Assembly: GCA_017607445.1 (NCBI GenBank)
Contig: JAEVHH010000007.1
Span: forward strand, 1-64,000
Direction of reading: 5' to 3'
Source of the DNA: Histoplasma ohiense
Lineage: Eukaryota > Ascomycota > Eurotiomycetes > Onygenales > Ajellomycetaceae
DNA: 64,000 bases
Position numbers and translations under genes: made by a program. How positions within the stretch are numbered: the first letter of the stretch is position 1; the number at the start of each line of letters is the position of its first letter. Under the pieces are notes generated by a model. It was not told where the DNA came from, ran no database searches, and worked only from the letters and a program-made list of their open reading frames with translations. Shown in pieces: positions 1 to 11,047 of this stretch.

Positions 1-120
1 CTAACCCTAACCCTAACCCTAACCCTAACCCTAACCCTAACCCTAACCCTAACCCTAACCCTAACCCTAACCCTAACCCTAACCCTAACCCTAACCCTAA
101 CCCTCACCCTAACCCTAACC
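1..120 (+). repeat. Telomeric repeat tract (CCCTAA)n
   Basis: Tandem CCCTAA, the C-rich strand of the TTAGGG telomere used by filamentous ascomycetes, is perfect for about the first 100 bases. The first variant unit is CCCTCA at about 101-106. The orientation places the chromosome end at the left of the window. About 20 units are present; the true terminus may lie further left. Confidence 0.97.
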
Positions 121-166
121 CTCACCCTCACTCTCACTCTCACCCTCACTCTCACCCTCATCCTCA

Positions 167-208
<42 letters not shown>

Positions 209-3200
209 TTCTTATTCTCACTCTCACTCTCATTTTTACTCTCACTCTCACTTTCATTCTCACTCTCACTCTCACTTTCACTCTCATTCTTATTCTCACT
301 TTCATTCTCACTCTCATTCTCACTCTCATTTTCACTCTCACTCTTACTCTTACTCTTATTTTCACTCTCACTCTCATTTTTATTCTCATTTTTATTCTTA
401 CTTTCATTTTTATTCTCACTTTTATTCTCATTCTCATTCTCATTTTCATTTTTATTTTTATTTTTATTCTCATTCTCACTCTCACTTTCATTCTCACTCT
501 CACTCTCACTTTCATTTTCACTCTCATTCTCATTTTTATTCTCACTTTTATTCTAACTCTAACTCTTACTCTTATTTTTATTTTCATTTTCATTTTCATT
601 CTCACTCTCATTTTCACTTTTATTTTTATTCTCACTCTAATTTTCACTTTTATTCTCACTCTTATTTTCATTCTCATTTTCATTCTCACTTTTATTCTCA
701 CTCTTACTCTTACTTTCACTTTTATTTTCACTCTTATTTTTACTCTTACTTTTATTCTAATTCTTACTCTCACTTTTATTTTCACTTTCATTTTTATTTT
801 CACTCTCATTCTCACTCTCACTCTCATTCTTACTCTCATTTTTACTCTAACTCTTACTCTAACTCTTACTCTCACTCTCATTTTCACTCTCATTTTCACT
901 CTTATTTTTATTCTCACTCTTATTTTCACTCTAATTCTCACTCTCACTCTCATTCTCATTCTCATTTTCATTTTTACTTTCATTTTTACTCTTATTCTCA
1001 TTTTCATTTTCATTTTCACTCTCATTTTCATTTTCATTTTCATTCTTACTTTTATTTTTATTTTCATTTTTATTTTTATTTTTATTCTCACTTTCATTTT
1101 CACTTTTATTCTCACTTTCACTTTCATTTTCATTCTCACTCTCACTTTTATTTTCATTTTCATTTTTATTCTAACTCTAATTCTCATTTTCACTTTTATT
1201 CTCATTCTTATTTTCATTTTTACTTTCATTTTTACTCTCATTCTCACTTTTATTCTCATTCTTACTTTTATTCTCACTCTCATTTTCATTCTCACTTTTA
1301 TTTTTATTTTCATTTTCATTTTCACTTTTATTCTCACTCTCATTTTTACTTTTATTCTCACTCTTACTTTCATTCTCATTCTCACTCTTACTTTCACTCT
1401 CACTTTCATTTTTATTTTAACTCTAATTCTCACTTTCACTCTTATTCTCACTTTCATTTTTACTCTCACTTTTATTTTCACTTTTATTCTCATTTTTATT
1501 CTAACTTTCACTCTTATTCTCACTCTCATTTTCACTCTCACTTTCATTTTTATTCTAACTCTAATTTTTATTTTCATTTTTATTCTCACTTTTATTTTTA
1601 TTTTTACTCTCACTTTTATTTTTATTCTCATTTTTATTCTAACTTTCATTTTTATTCTCATTTTTACTCTCATTTTCATTCTCATTCTCATTTTTATTTT
1701 CATTTTCACTCTCACTTTTACTCTCATTTTCACTTTCATTCTCACTTTCATTTTCATTCTCATTTTTATTTTTATTTTTATTTTTATTCTCACTCTTACT
1801 CTAATTCTCATTCTCATTCTCACTTTCATTCTAACTCTAACTCTTACTTTTATTCTCATTTTCATTCTCACTCTCACTCTCACTCTAATTCTCACTCTTA
1901 TTTTCATTTTCATTTATACTTTAATTTTTATTTTTAATTTTATTTTTATTTTTATTTTTATTTTCATTTTTATTTTTATTCTTATCTATATTTTCATTTT
2001 CATTTTTATTTCAATTCATATTTTAATTTTTAATTTTATTTTTAATTTTATTTTCACTTACTTTCACTTTTATTTTTATTTTTATTTTTACTTTTATTTT
2101 TATTTTCATTTTTATTTTATTTATTTCTTCAATTTTTATTTTTATTCTCATTTTTACTTTTATTTTTATTTTTATTTTAATTTTTAATTTTTAATTTTAA
2201 TTTTAATTTTAATTTTAATTTTAATTTTAATTTTAATTTTAATTTTAATTTTAATTCTTATTTTAATTTTTATTTTCATTTTTATTTTATTTATTATTTC
2301 AATTTTTATTTTTATTTTTATTTTTCTTTTCATTTTTACTTTATTTATTATTTTTATTTTTATTTTTATTTTTATTTTTATTTTTATTCTTATTTTTTTT
2401 TTCTTTTTCTTCTTTTTTATTTTTACTTTATTTATTACTTCAATTTTAATTTTTATTTTTATTTTCATTTTCATTTATTTTTACTTTTAATTTTAACTTT
2501 AATTTTTATTTTTATTTTCATTTTTATTTTTATTTTTATTTTTATATTTTTATTATTTTTATTTTTATTTTTATTTTTATATTTTTATTATTTTCATTTT
2601 CATTTCTATTTTTATTTTTATTTTTATTTTTATTTTTATTTTTATTCTTTCTCTTACTCTCAATTTTATTTTCATTTTCACTTTAATTTTTATTTTAATT
2701 TTTACTTTTATTTTTATTTTTATTTTCATTTTCATTTTTATTTTATTTATTACTTCAATTTTTATTTTTATTTTTATTTTTCTTTTTATTTTTACTTTAT
2801 TTATTATTTTAATTTTAATTTTTATTTTTATTTTCATTCTCATTTTTATTTTTATTTTTATTTTTCTTTTTATTTTTATTTTATTTATTACTTCAATTTT
2901 TATTTTTATTTTTATTTTTACTTTAATTCTTACTCTAATTTTTATTTTTATTTTTATTTTTATTTTAATTTATACTCTAATTTTTATTTTTATTCTTATT
3001 TTTATTTTTATTTTCATTTTCATTTTCATTTTTATTTTTATTTTTACTTTAATTTTTACTCTAATTTTTATTTTCATTTTTACTTTTATTTTTATTTTTA
3101 CTTTAATTTTTATTTTTTATTTTTATTTTCATTTTTATTCTCATTTTTATTTTTATTTTTCTTTTTCTTTTCATTTTTATTTTATTTATTATTTTAATTT

Positions 3201-3251
3201 TAATTTTAATTTTTATTTTCATTCTCATTCTCATTTTTATTTTTATTTTTA

Positions 3252-3282
<31 letters not shown>

Positions 3283-3583
3283 TATTATTTCAATTTTAAT
3301 TTTAATTTTTATTTTCATACTAATTTTTATTTTTATTTTTATTTTAATTTTCATTTTTATTTTTATTTTAATTTTTACTTTAATTTTTATTTTTATTTTT
3401 ATTTTTATTTTTACTTTAATTCTTACTCTAATTTTTATTTTCATTTTTACTTTTATTTTTATTTTTACTCTAATTTTTAATTTTTATTTTTATTTTCATT
3501 TTTATTTTAATTTTTATTTTCATTTTTATTCTCACTCTCACTTTTATTTTTATTTTTATTATAATTTTTATTTTTTATAAACA
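121..3583 (+). repeat. Degenerate subtelomeric hexamer array derived from telomere repeats
   Basis: A period-6 array continues directly from the telomere. I see no G on the plus strand before 3584. Units change with distance: CCCTCA and CTCTCA near 121-240, mixtures of CTCACT, TTCATT and TTTATT to about 1900, then almost pure TTTTTA with a block of TTTTAA at about 2177-2262 (CCCTAA with every C turned to T). The remaining Cs are mostly followed by A. Lys/Ile-repeat open frames on the minus strand here are translations of the repeat, not genes. Confidence 0.9.
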
Positions 3584-3699
3584 GTGATTAGAGTTAGAAT
3601 TAGAGTTAAATCTTCAAAAAAAAACAAATTCTTTTTATTTTACTGTATTCAATTTCTAGCAATCAAATAATTTATCAATTCTATTTCATTAAATAATTG
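3584..3699. other. AT-rich junction, likely remnant of element B 3' region
   Basis: From 3612 the sequence aligns by eye with 16367-16450, the segment just upstream of the element B 3' LTR. Both contain TCTTCAAGA-like, AAATTCTTTTT and CTAGCAAYCAAA strings, and C becomes T in this copy. A short TTAGAG/TTAGAA period-6 run lies at 3588-3611. It could be inverted telomeric sequence, but it can also be aligned with element B, so I do not call it telomeric. Confidence 0.5.
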
Positions 3700-4232
3700 T
3701 GTAACAGATATACTTTGATTAATGATCTAGCACTATTCTAATACAGATTACAAATTGATTAAGAAAAGAAAGAGAAAAGAAATCAGAAGAAAAAATCATA
3801 CAAAGAGAGTTTTTATAAAAAGAAATTTGAAATAAAAGAATATCAGAAGCTGCTTCACAGTGAAATACAGAGTAGAAGAACATTAAAAGATATATATAGA
3901 AATCATTAGAAATTATACAAACACAGAGTATGAAATAGAGAAATCATCAAAAGTTATATAGATGAATTATTAGAGACTATATAAGTGTGAAATACAGAGT
4001 AAAAAAATGTTAGAAGCTACACAGAAGAATTGTTAGAGACTACACAAATATAAAATATAAAATGAAAGAATATTAAAAACTACACAGAAGAATTGTTAAA
4101 AACTATATAAATACAGAGTATAAAGCAGAAGAACATCAAGAATTACACAAAATCATAACAATCAGAAATAAGCAGATGCAGAAGAAGAGTTGATTGTATA
4201 AATTAATTACTAATAAATATTAATCTGTCACA
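3700..4232 (-). repeat. LTR of element A1
   Basis: On the plus strand it starts TGTAACAGATATAC and ends AATCTGTCACA, which is the inverse of the family A LTR (TGTGAYRGRTTAG...GTTACA). It holds tandem units of about 63 bp built around GAAGAATYRTTAGARACTA. At 533 bp it is the short LTR form; other copies have 597 bp, one unit more. Confidence 0.88.
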
Positions 4233-6686
4233 TTATTCTTCTCTATCAGAGTGAGTGAGAATTTATAGATGTTGAAAGTGATGATATTCTTCAAAGCAGA
4301 CACAGATTCTCAGATCAGACAATTATATTCTACTCATTTAATAAGATATTTATAACAGCAGCAGTTGATTCTATCATCAAAAATTGCTTCAATTTCCCAC
4401 TCAAGTTCATTATCTTCTTCTACAATAACAGATGATTGTCAATCAGAGATTCTCTGTGAGAGGAATGAATTCTCAGCTGTGGGTTGAAGCAGGTTTATAT
4501 GAAAGATATTATGAATGTCAGATAAAATGTTAAGTCAATAATTGTATGTATCTAGCACTTTCTTCATCATATATTTGATGTGATAGTAATCTAGTATATA
4601 TAAGAGATAATCTGTTTTTATATTCTTAAGATTCAGTCAGACTTTGTTTTCTATATGATATTGAGTTGCAGAACTTTTTCTGATGTTTATTTGATTTTTA
4701 TAATTTTGCTGAACACTGATTATTGAAGTTTCTACTCATTTATAAGCTTTCTTCAACTTGCTCACAATGTTCTCTGCTGTCTGTATGAGGCTGCAGATGT
4801 ACACAGTTTCTCAGAGAGTTTCAGAAAAGTTCAGAACCTCTAAATTATATCTATATAGAAGAAAAAATGAGCTTACATCTGTTGTAGCAGAATCTCAACT
4901 GTTAATCACAATCTCAGCATACAGCAGCATATTGCTTCAGTTGTTTTGTATATAATTGCAGAACTTACAGAGAATATTCTTTATTATTTATATCATTATC
5001 TCAGTAGCTTCATTAGTCTCTGAATGATACACTGTTGATAACTTTCATTCAATTCTTAGCAATTGATATACACAGACTCAGAGTGCACTGACAAATTGAC
5101 TGTCTCTATCTGATATAATGAATGAAGACAGACTGTGTATATGATAGAACAGACTTCTGATGAAGATATCTACAACTATTTCAACATTCATTTTATCACA
5201 GAACTGTAGTATTACACTCTTGCTGAGTTGATTGACAATGATTAGAATGTTTATAGAATCTCCACTCTCAGACAAGAAAACTGCAAAATCAATAGCTATA
5301 TTATATTAAGTTCAGTTGAAGATAGATAGAAGCTTCAGCATCTCTTTTCAACATTCACATTATATTATCACTGAGTCACAGCAATCACAGTTGTGTACAA
5401 ACTGATGTATGTCTTTCAATATATCTGATCAGTAGAATTCTCAGACAACAATATTGTACATGATTTTACATTCTGAGTGCTCAGTCATCAACAAATTATG
5501 AATTTCTTGTATGATCTGTGTTTGTAGAGATTCTGAATCAGAGATTCATCATCTATTTCAAAAGTATAAGCAGTTATTATTATCAATTGAATATACTGAG
5601 ATATCTGTTTTTGAATATACATCTGCAGAGAATCAGAATGCTTTGCTTTATACAGCTTCAGCAGCTTGTTGTCAGAATTCATCTGCTTCTGCTACTAGTC
5701 TTCATTATTCTTCAAGCAAAAGTTCTTGAGCTCAGAACTGATTGATATATATATAGAATTCATCTGATTGTGTAGAACTTTCTATAATTGCAAAGTCAAT
5801 TAATCAATGCTCTCAATGTTTCTATCTGTCATTCAAATCATCAGATGGTATATCTTGTTTTTAATGAGACAGAGCATTTACAAAAGTATTCTCTACTTCA
5901 AATCAATAACAAATTGTGAATAAAAAACAGCTAAGAAACAATGATCAATATATATGTCTTTCAGTGAGTTTATAAGTGATTGTGAAGTACTTTAAGTTCT
6001 TATAATCAGTAACAATCTCAAACTTCTCAATGTTTATAAGTTCAGACTTTTATTCTTCAAGACATTATATAATCACTAGAAGCTTCTTGTTGTAGATCTT
6101 ATAGTTGCATTCAGCAGACAACATCTTTTTCAAGATGAAGACATAAGATTATAGAACATCTTTATTATCATATTGCATCAATGTCTCATCTACTACATAA
6201 TCTGAGACATCTGTTTCAAGAATCATATGTTTATTCAGATCAAATGATTGCAGTATTGAAGTATTTGTGAATATACACTTCAGCTTTTTGAATGCTGCAT
6301 CCACTTCATCAGTTCATTGAAATACAGCATCTTTTCAGATCAGATTCATCAGTGGTTGTATAATATCAGAGAAGTCTTTGATAAATTTTCAGTAGAAGTT
6401 GACGAATTCTAGAAAGCTTCTAATCTCTTTTATCAAGACTGATATCTCTCAGTTGAGAATTGCTTCCATCTTCTTAGAATTCATACATACATCTTTTTCA
6501 GCTTTAATGATGAATTCTAGATAGATTATAGACTTAGTCTCAAAGTCACATTTATCAATGTTCATTTGCAGTTCAGCTTTTCATAGATGATCAAGCACTT
6601 ATCATATATATTTGCAATACTCAGTAAATGATTCATCAATGAAGATCAGAGTATCATTTATATATACTGAGGCAATCTTATCAGAA
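4220..6686 (-). pseudogene. Element A1 pol fragment (RT, RNase H, integrase, chromodomain)
   Basis: Read on the minus strand this is the C-terminal part of a Ty3/gypsy polyprotein. The best surviving block is integrase core at about 5078-5275, with the conserved FIISDRDSQF string and an LSKSVILQFCDKMN segment. RNase H and RT lie at higher coordinates. The terminal stop (4220-4222) falls 13 bp inside the LTR, as in every family A copy. Frames are closed by multiple stops, so no functional product is expected. Confidence 0.85.
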
Positions 6687-9395
6687 AATGACTGTGTTTA
6701 TAAGAAGAATATTGATAGAACTGCTGATCTCACTCAGATATCAGCAGAAGCATACAAACTACTAACTCATCAAGCATATAAAAAGAAGAATGTCCAAGTG
6801 TTCACTGCTAGCATAACAGATATCAAAAAAGCATTAGAAAAGTTAGAACTCAAAAACTCCAAGAAACTATGCAAGAAACTACTCAAATTGTACAAAGACT
6901 TTGCAGACATGTTCAATGAGAAAGAAGCTGAAAAGCTTCCTCCTCACTGAGAATCTGATATAGATCATATGATTGAGCTCATTAAGAAAAACAGTAAGAA
7001 CTCACAACTGCTCTGAGATTCTCTCTACAGTATATCACACAACAAACTTCTCATTCTATAAAAAACACTCAATGAATTACTGAACAAAAACTTCATTCAT
7101 ATTAGCAACTCATCTGCTGCAGCATCTGTAACAAGTCCAGAGCATCTTCTGTTACTTTGTACAAAGTATTCAGAACTAAGATTGAGACTGAGAGAGAAGT
7201 ATCAACTGAATCAGTTAAGTTTGAGTTTGTTATTCAATACAAAAGCTGAAAATATGTTTTTAATTGAATATTTAAATGAATCAAATGTTGCTACAAGAGC
7301 TTGTTTGAATAGTGTCACTTGATGATATTTAGATCAGTTGTTTTTGTTTATTTTATTTTAATCTTTTCTTTAACTTTGTTTATTGTTAATTTTCATTTGT
7401 TTCAAGCAGTTTGCTTTATTATTTGTTGATAATAGTCATTGCAAATGTTTTTTCTTTTCTGTTGATTTTTAATAGCTGCTGTCTTTTATAATATTTATTT
7501 TCTTTGTTTTGAAGTTGAGTTGTGCTAACCCATTGACATTCTTTTGATTTTATTTTTGAATTGAATAGTTTGAATAGTTGTTTGATTCTAAGCTGGAATT
7601 CTGTTAATGCATGTGTCAAACTGTTTTTGTATATTAGAATATTCTTTATTTGAAAAATTCTGAATTATTTCAGATAGATGTCATAGTCACTGACTGTATA
7701 CATCTATAATTGAAGAATAATAATAATAATGCAGTATCTGTACTGTTTGTGAAGAAATCAGAAGAAGGTTTACAATTCTGCATCAACTACTGAGAACTCA
7801 ACAAAATTATGTGGAAGAACTGATATTCTCTTTCACTCATTAATGAAATATTCAAATGAATAGAAAAAGCAAAATGATTTACAAAGCTTGACATCTCTGC
7901 AGCATTCTATAAGATAAGGATTAATGAAGATGATGAATGGCTAACCACTTTTCATATGCATTACAGATTATACAAATGGACAGTGACTCTCTTTGAATTA
8001 GTGAATGCTCTGAGTACATTTCAGAAATACATTAACTGAGCTCTATGAGACCTGCTTGATGAGATCATCTCAGTGTACATGAATGATATCTTGATCTTCA
8101 CTGATGGATTGCTCACTGAGCACTGTAAGCATGTACAACAAATGCTTGACCATCTACAAAAAGCTGAACTGCAAGTGAACATTGACAAATGTGACTTTGA
8201 GATCAAGTCTACAATCTATCTAGAATTCATTATTGAAGCTGAAAAAGACATACACATGGATTCTAAGAAGGTGGAAGCAATTCTCAACTGAGAGACATCA
8301 GTCTCAGTAAAAGAAACTAGAAGCTTTCTAGAGTTTGTCAACTTCTACTGAAGATTTATCAAAAACTTCTTCAATATTGTATGATCACTGATGAATCTGA
8401 CTCAGAAAGACACTGTATTCCAATGGACTGACAAAGTGAATGCAGCATTCAAAAAGCTGAAGTGTATGTTCACAAGCACCTCAATGCTGCAATCATTTGA
8501 TTCAGATAAGCATACAATTTTTGAAACAGATGCCTCAGATTATGTAGTAGATGAGACACTGATGCAATATGACAACAAAAATGTTCTACAATTTTGTGTC
8601 TTCATCTCAAAAAAGATGTCATCTATTGAATGCAACTACAAAATCTACAACAAGAAGCTTCTAGTGATCATACAATGTCTTGAAGAATGAGAATCTGAAC
8701 TTATGAGTGTTGAGAGATTCAAGATTGTTATCAATCATAAGAATCTAAAGTACTTCACAATCATTTGTAAGCTCACTGAGAGATATATGCATTGATTATT
8801 GTTTCTGAGCTGTTTTTCATTCACAATTTGTTATTGATCTAAAGTAGAGAACACTTTTGTGAATGCTCTATTTCACTGAGAATAAGATATACCATCTGAT
8901 GACTTGGATGACAGATGAAAACACTGAGAGTATCAGTTAATCAACTCTGTAATTATAAAAAGTTCTATACAATCAGATGAACTCTGTGTATATGTCAATC
9001 AGTTCTGAGCTCAAGAATTCTTGCTTGAAAAACAATGGAAGCTAGCAGCAGAAGCAGATGAATTCTGACAATAAGTCACTGAAGCTGTACAAAACAGAGC
9101 ATCTCAATTCCCCACAGATGTATACTCAAGAACAGATATCTCAGTATATTCAATCAATGATGACAACTGCTTACACTTTCAAGATAGATGATAAGTCTCT
9201 GATTCAGAACCTCTACAAACATGAATCATACAAGAAATTCATGACTCATTGATGATTGAGTATTTAAAATACAAAATCATATACAACATTGTCATCTGAG
9301 AATTCTACTGATCAGATATGTTGAAAGATATACATCAGTTCATACACAACTGTGATTGCTGCAGCTCAGTGATAGTATGATATGAACACTGAAAA
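6686..9395 (+). pseudogene. Element A2 pol, first part (RT to integrase N-terminus)
   Basis: The frame from 6686 gives the linker after protease (NDCVYKKNIDRTADLTQIS at about residues 1-20 of this part). RT follows on both sides of the 600-bp insertion, including YMNDILIFTDG at 8073, where the usual YxDD has lost its first Asp (YMND). The RNase H block (FETDASDYVVDETLMQYD) lies at 8391-8690. The integrase zinc-finger region reaches 9395. Many Trp positions are TGA. The protein continues at 16863 beyond element B. Confidence 0.85.
7131..7730. mobile_element. 600-bp non-LTR retroposon (SINE-like or LINE 3' end)
   Basis: This segment interrupts A2 pol. It is flanked by a 12-bp direct repeat, GCAGCATCTGTA (7119-7130) and GCAGTATCTGTA (7731-7742), one C/T difference apart. 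Intact copies have a single copy at this point. The insert is T-rich, carries no recognisable protein domain and ends in an (AAT)n tail just before the right repeat. A long target duplication plus a simple 3' tail suggests target-primed reverse transcription. The family is not identified. Confidence 0.65.
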
Positions 9396-9400
9396 GAAAT

Positions 9401-9668
9401 TGTAATGCACTCGTTTATTATTTCCTTATTATCTTCGCTTATTCTTACCTCTTTCCATTATACTCTCGCTACCGCTATTTCTATATGTATATATATATTG
9501 ATGTATGTATTTCGCACATCTTCTTTCTCTTTCTTTTCTTCCTTAGCGATTAGCTACACTATGCTATGTTATGCTACTATATTACACTCTACAATATATT
9601 ACTATTATCTCTGCTACACTATAAACTATCTTCTACTGTTACTCTTCACACTGTCACTACACCTCACA
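9401..9668 (+). repeat. Element B 5' LTR
   Basis: 268 bp, starting TGTAATGCACTCG and ending CACCTCACA, so it has TG...CA termini. It pairs with 16595-16862 at the same length, differing mainly by C/T and G/A transitions (for example GCACTCG against GCACTCA). No obvious TGG-initial primer-binding site follows the LTR; downstream sequence begins GTTTCTAATCACTCAACC. The open frame spanning this LTR is not coding. Confidence 0.93.
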
Positions 9669-9715
9669 GTTTCTAATCACTCAACCTTTGAGAGACAGTC
9701 TGTTGAGTAATAGTC

Positions 9716-11047
9716 ATGGCCTCTACCCACAGCATCTGCTGTACTTGTGCTACCACTGAATCTGAAGCAACAAACACCATGAAAGAAAACTGCGAAACAC
9801 ACACTCCTGCCACTGAAAGTGTGCAACAAGCATCATCTTCCTCTATGGAATCAGACTCTGAGCATAGTTCGGAAGAGGATACCTCTTCTGAAGATCTCAG
9901 TACAATTGAGATCAAGAAGATTGCTGTGGCCAGAAGAATCAAAAAATTACAGACTGAGAAAGAATTGTGAGAACTCCAACAGTGGTGTGACACTTTACTA
10001 CAGAAATTGAATGAAACAATTCCAGCCATCTGAAATACACTAGAAGCACATCCAAACCACAGTAGAGATGCAACTAGCATGAATGATAACTGCAATAACA
10101 CCACAAGTATTCTCAGACCACTGGAAGCCACACTACAAGTGCTCAACATCTTAGTGGAAAGCACCATGACTACTGTCAGTGGGAGATGTAGTCAGATACC
10201 ACTTTGACAATTAGAACTTTGAGATTCTGACATGAGTGATCATTCTTCTCAGAGAGATGTGGAAAAGTTCTGAGGCCAAAGCATGAAAGAATTTGAAAAC
10301 TTTGTTACAGCTGCTATCACTTTCCATGCCAGTGATCTTGATTACTACAATGAACACAACCATCAAAAGATCATCAAAGCTGTTACTCATTTCAATGTTG
10401 AGATGCAACAACATTGGTATCAACATACACATGATATGCAAACTTTGCCACCATGGGAAGAATTTGTTAGTTGGATGCAATGTCAAGTCACCGATCCAGA
10501 TAGAAGTTTCTGAGATGCCAATAGACAGTACTGGAAAACAGAGCAACAAGAAGATCAGACAGTTCAACAATTTGCTTCACACTTACAATCAATTGAAGGA
10601 CATCTGCAGCATCCTTATAGTGAATACCATCAGAAATCACACCTCTATATGAAAGTTCTACCTTCCATTCACTGAGAATTCGACAAATATGCAATCAAAT
10701 TGGAAGAGTTAAGCTATGATGCCACTCTACATAAACTTGCAATGGCAGAATCGAATCTGCCAGAGAGATGGAAGAAGCTTAAAGAGAAGTCAAATTTCAA
10801 AAACCCCACTCAAAGCTTTAACAACAGAAATAATGCTGATAATAGATCACAAAACAAATGCAGATGGAATGACACTACAAAGTTCAATGACTCCATTCAA
10901 TCAAAATATTGCTGTTATTGCAAGCGACCAGGACATACCTTTGATTTGTGTTTCAAACAACTCAAAGACAAATCCAAAAACACCAAGTCTGACTCAAAAC
11001 TCAATGTGAAAGACATGAAGAACTTGAAGGACTCAAAAAACACTTAA
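9716..11047 (+). pseudogene. gag: Element B gag (capsid/nucleocapsid), broken by stops
   Basis: One continuous frame from ATG 9716 to TAA 11045-11047 (443 codons) encodes a Gag-like protein. It has an acidic, Ser-rich N-terminus, a capsid-like middle (about residues 190-330) and a C-terminal CCHC zinc knuckle CCYCKRPGHTFDLC at about residues 400-413, followed by a Lys-rich tail. Gag would package element RNA into particles. Internal stops are TGA (for example 9968-9970), several at likely Trp or Arg codons. An A AAA AAC heptamer lies just before the final stop. Confidence 0.9.
11035..11041 (+). promoter_or_regulatory. Candidate -1 ribosomal frameshift site (A AAA AAC)
   Basis: In the gag frame the bases fall as tcA AAA AAC, matching the canonical X XXY YYZ slippery heptamer, one sense codon before the gag stop (TAA 11045-11047). 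Slipping back one base enters the pol frame, which is open from here into the protease. The arrangement is typical of Gag-Pol expression. I did not verify a downstream pseudoknot. Confidence 0.65.

Larger units (their letters stand above)
3700..6686 (-). mobile_element. Gypsy element A, copy A1, 3' half only (chromovirus)
   Basis: This is a minus-strand remnant of LTR-retrotransposon family A: 3' LTR (3700-4232), chromodomain, integrase, RNase H and part of reverse transcriptase. It stops inside the reverse transcriptase near 6686, where sequence flips abruptly to plus-strand family A sequence (copy A2). The gag, protease and 5' LTR are missing on this side. All reading frames carry many stops. 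The missing half and the abrupt flip indicate a rearrangement rather than a simple insertion. Confidence 0.85.

Noticed and set aside
2184..3444. Three minus-strand open frames encoding Lys/Ile repeats
   Set aside because: They are translations of the TTTTTA/TTTTAA hexamer array; period six always gives an open two-residue repeat.
3588..3611. Inverted telomere-like units TTAGAG TTAGAA TTAGAG TTAAAT
   Set aside because: Only four units, and the stretch can also be aligned with the element B region at 16345-16370, so telomeric origin is not supported.
9405..9710. Open frame across the element B 5' LTR (and its twin at 16599-16901)
   Set aside because: Lies within the LTR, hydrophobic by composition, no domain; LTR boundaries and target duplication explain the sequence.
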